DNA from: Alphaproteobacteria bacterium
Lineage (GTDB): Bacteria > Pseudomonadota > Alphaproteobacteria > Caulobacterales > Caulobacteraceae
Length of the DNA stretch: 41,891 nt
Assembly: GCA_018826515.1 (NCBI GenBank)
Contig: JAHKAM010000052.1
Location: 1 to 41,891 of the forward strand
Reading direction: 5' to 3'
In this document: positions 40,860 to 41,891 of the stretch, in pieces
Numbering within the stretch: the stretch's first letter is position 1
Layout: each line of letters opens with the position of its first letter
Notes under the pieces: generated by a model
Told to the model about the DNA's origin: nothing
Seen by the model: only the letters and a program-made list of their open reading frames with translations
Databases searched by the model: none
Translations under genes and position numbers: made by a program

Positions 40860-41846
40860 ATGACCCGCGCCTTCCTCATCGCCGCCGCCCTGCTCGCGGC
40901 CGCCCCCGCCCTGGCCCAGACCCCCGCCGCCCCGGCCCCCGCCGAGGCCCCCGCCTCGCAGTTCGAACGCGACCGTCAGTCCATCCTGGCCCAGGCCGGC
41001 CAGTGGCGCGTCCGCTTCGACATGCGCGAGAACGTCAGCTTCCGCGCCGGTTATGAGCCGCTGGAAGAGAAACTGTCGGCCGGCGACGAGATCGTGCGCG
41101 TGGTTTACGACGACGGCGACCGCATCAGCCTGCAGCACATCCTCGTCATGGGCGACGACAACGGCAATGTGCACATCATCAAACACTGGCGGCAGGACTG
41201 GGTGTTCGAGCCAGAGACCGTCCTGACCTATGCCGGCCCCAACCGCTGGACCCTGACGCCGGTGGCGGCCGACGAGCGCCGCGGCGCCTGGGCCCAGACC
41301 GTCTGGCAGACCGACGACAGTCCCCGCTACGGCGGCGTCGGCCGCTGGGACTACACCCACGGCGTCGCCGAATGGTCCAGCGCCCCGACCTGGCGTCCGC
41401 TGGCCCGGCGCGACGCCGTCCGCGACCCGATCTACGACCGCTATCTGGGCGCCAACCGCCACGCCCTGACCCCGGCGGGCTGGGTCCATCTGCAGGACAA
41501 CGTAAAGATGGGCCCGTCCGAGGGCGACGACGGCGATCTGGCCGCCATCGTCCAGGAAGACGTCATCAACACCTATCGCGCCGTCGACACCTACGACCCC
41601 GCGCCGGGCGACGCCTACTGGGCCGCGACCAAGGACTACTGGTCCGGCGTGCGCGCCGCCTGGGACGCCGCCATCCTCGCCTCGGGCGGCCTGTACCTTG
41701 AGGAAGAGGCCAACCGCGGCGTGGTGACCGGCAAGCCGCTGATGGACTGGGCCGTCGACGTCCAGGAGGGCCGGTTGACCACCGAGGTGGCGATCGCACA
41801 GGCCCGCGCCCTGATCGCCAGCGCCACGACCGATCCGGCGGGCTAG
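40860..41846 (+). CDS. DUF6607 family exported protein
   Basis: A 328-residue protein with a signal peptide (MTRAFLIAAALLAAAPALAQ). The mature part is rich in Trp and Tyr (HIIKHWRQDWVFEPE, WTLTPV, GVGRWDYTHGVAEW) and matches what I know of DUF6607, often encoded beside haem or iron TonB receptors. Function is not established. The ATG at 40860 is preferred over 40836, because the Fur-like box overlaps the latter. The gap to the receptor gene is 45 nt, so read-through is possible too. Confidence 0.82.
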   Translation: MTRAFLIAAALLAAAPALAQTPAAPAPAEAPASQFERDRQSILAQAGQWRVRFDMRENVSFRAGYEPLEEKLSAGDEIVRVVYDDGDRISLQHILVMGDDNGNVHIIKHWRQDWVFEPETVLTYAGPNRWTLTPVAADERRGAWAQTVWQTDDSPRYGGVGRWDYTHGVAEWSSAPTWRPLARRDAVRDPIYDRYLGANRHALTPAGWVHLQDNVKMGPSEGDDGDLAAIVQEDVINTYRAVDTYDPAPGDAYWAATKDYWSGVRAAWDAAILASGGLYLEEEANRGVVTGKPLMDWAVDVQEGRLTTEVAIAQARALIASATTDPAG

Positions 41847-41858
41847 ACAGAGCCGCGA

Positions 41859-41891
41859 TTCCTCCCCTTCAGGGGAGGGGGACCGCGTAGC
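41859..41891. repeat. Partial palindromic repeat at the window end
   Basis: CCTCCCCTTCAGGGGAGGG followed by GGACCGCGTAGC resembles the small hairpin that begins the repeats at 15863 and (inverted) 16381. Only its first part is in the window, so limits and gene association are unknown. Confidence 0.55.

Overview
The window is a high-GC chromosomal stretch from an alphaproteobacterium of the Caulobacterales type; Brevundimonas is my best guess. The evidence is the order of the division and cell-wall genes, the meso-DAP type MurE, an alphaproteobacterial-looking RNase P RNA, and Fur-like sites in front of a TonB receptor. The genus is an inference from gene content, not from a search.

Positions 1-21300 are core genome. 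They hold the end of smc, a WecG-type glycosyltransferase, an MscS channel and then, on the minus strand, a tightly packed dcw operon: mraZ-rsmH-ftsL-ftsI-murE-murF-mraY-murD-ftsW-murG. Most junctions overlap by 1-8 nt. Four TGGGN boxes at exact 10-nt spacing lie in front of mraZ. Palindromic repeats have settled around and inside this region: one between smc and wecG, one inserted in frame in murD as 45 extra codons, and one between ftsW and murG. Upstream of the operon come a small ORF, rnpB, a DUF559 nuclease gene bracketed by inverted repeats, a peptidoglycan amidase, SppA, PanD and a SIMPL-domain protein.

Positions 21394-30189 are an 8.8-kb island integrated in the 3' end of a CAU-anticodon tRNA gene. 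The evidence is imperfect 22-nt att repeats, a tyrosine integrase directly inside the left end, and matching 31-nt direct repeats inside both ends. Cargo: a histidine-less HNH-family protein, a HIRAN-BRCT protein, a serine recombinase, a hypothetical protein, and a three-gene minus-strand cassette (small ORF, zinc-hook SMC/RecF-like ATPase, HNH-like protein) that resembles an anti-phage module of the Septu general type. The most unusual part is the 629-nt gene-free stretch after the integrase. It has three 29-nt repeats resembling promoters of T7/T3/SP6-type single-subunit phage RNA polymerases, each followed by a hairpin and all pointing at an intrinsic terminator. This suggests an element that responds to, titrates, or descends from a T7-like phage.

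Positions 30190-41891 are core-like again: a beta-helix protein and a SEL1-repeat lipoprotein, a free-methionine-sulfoxide reductase, an SDR / CoA-ester-lyase / FabH-like / NTF2-like gene run, an M48 membrane protease, and an iron-uptake pair (TonB receptor and DUF6607 protein), each gene with its own Fur-like box. All comparisons with known motifs were made by eye.
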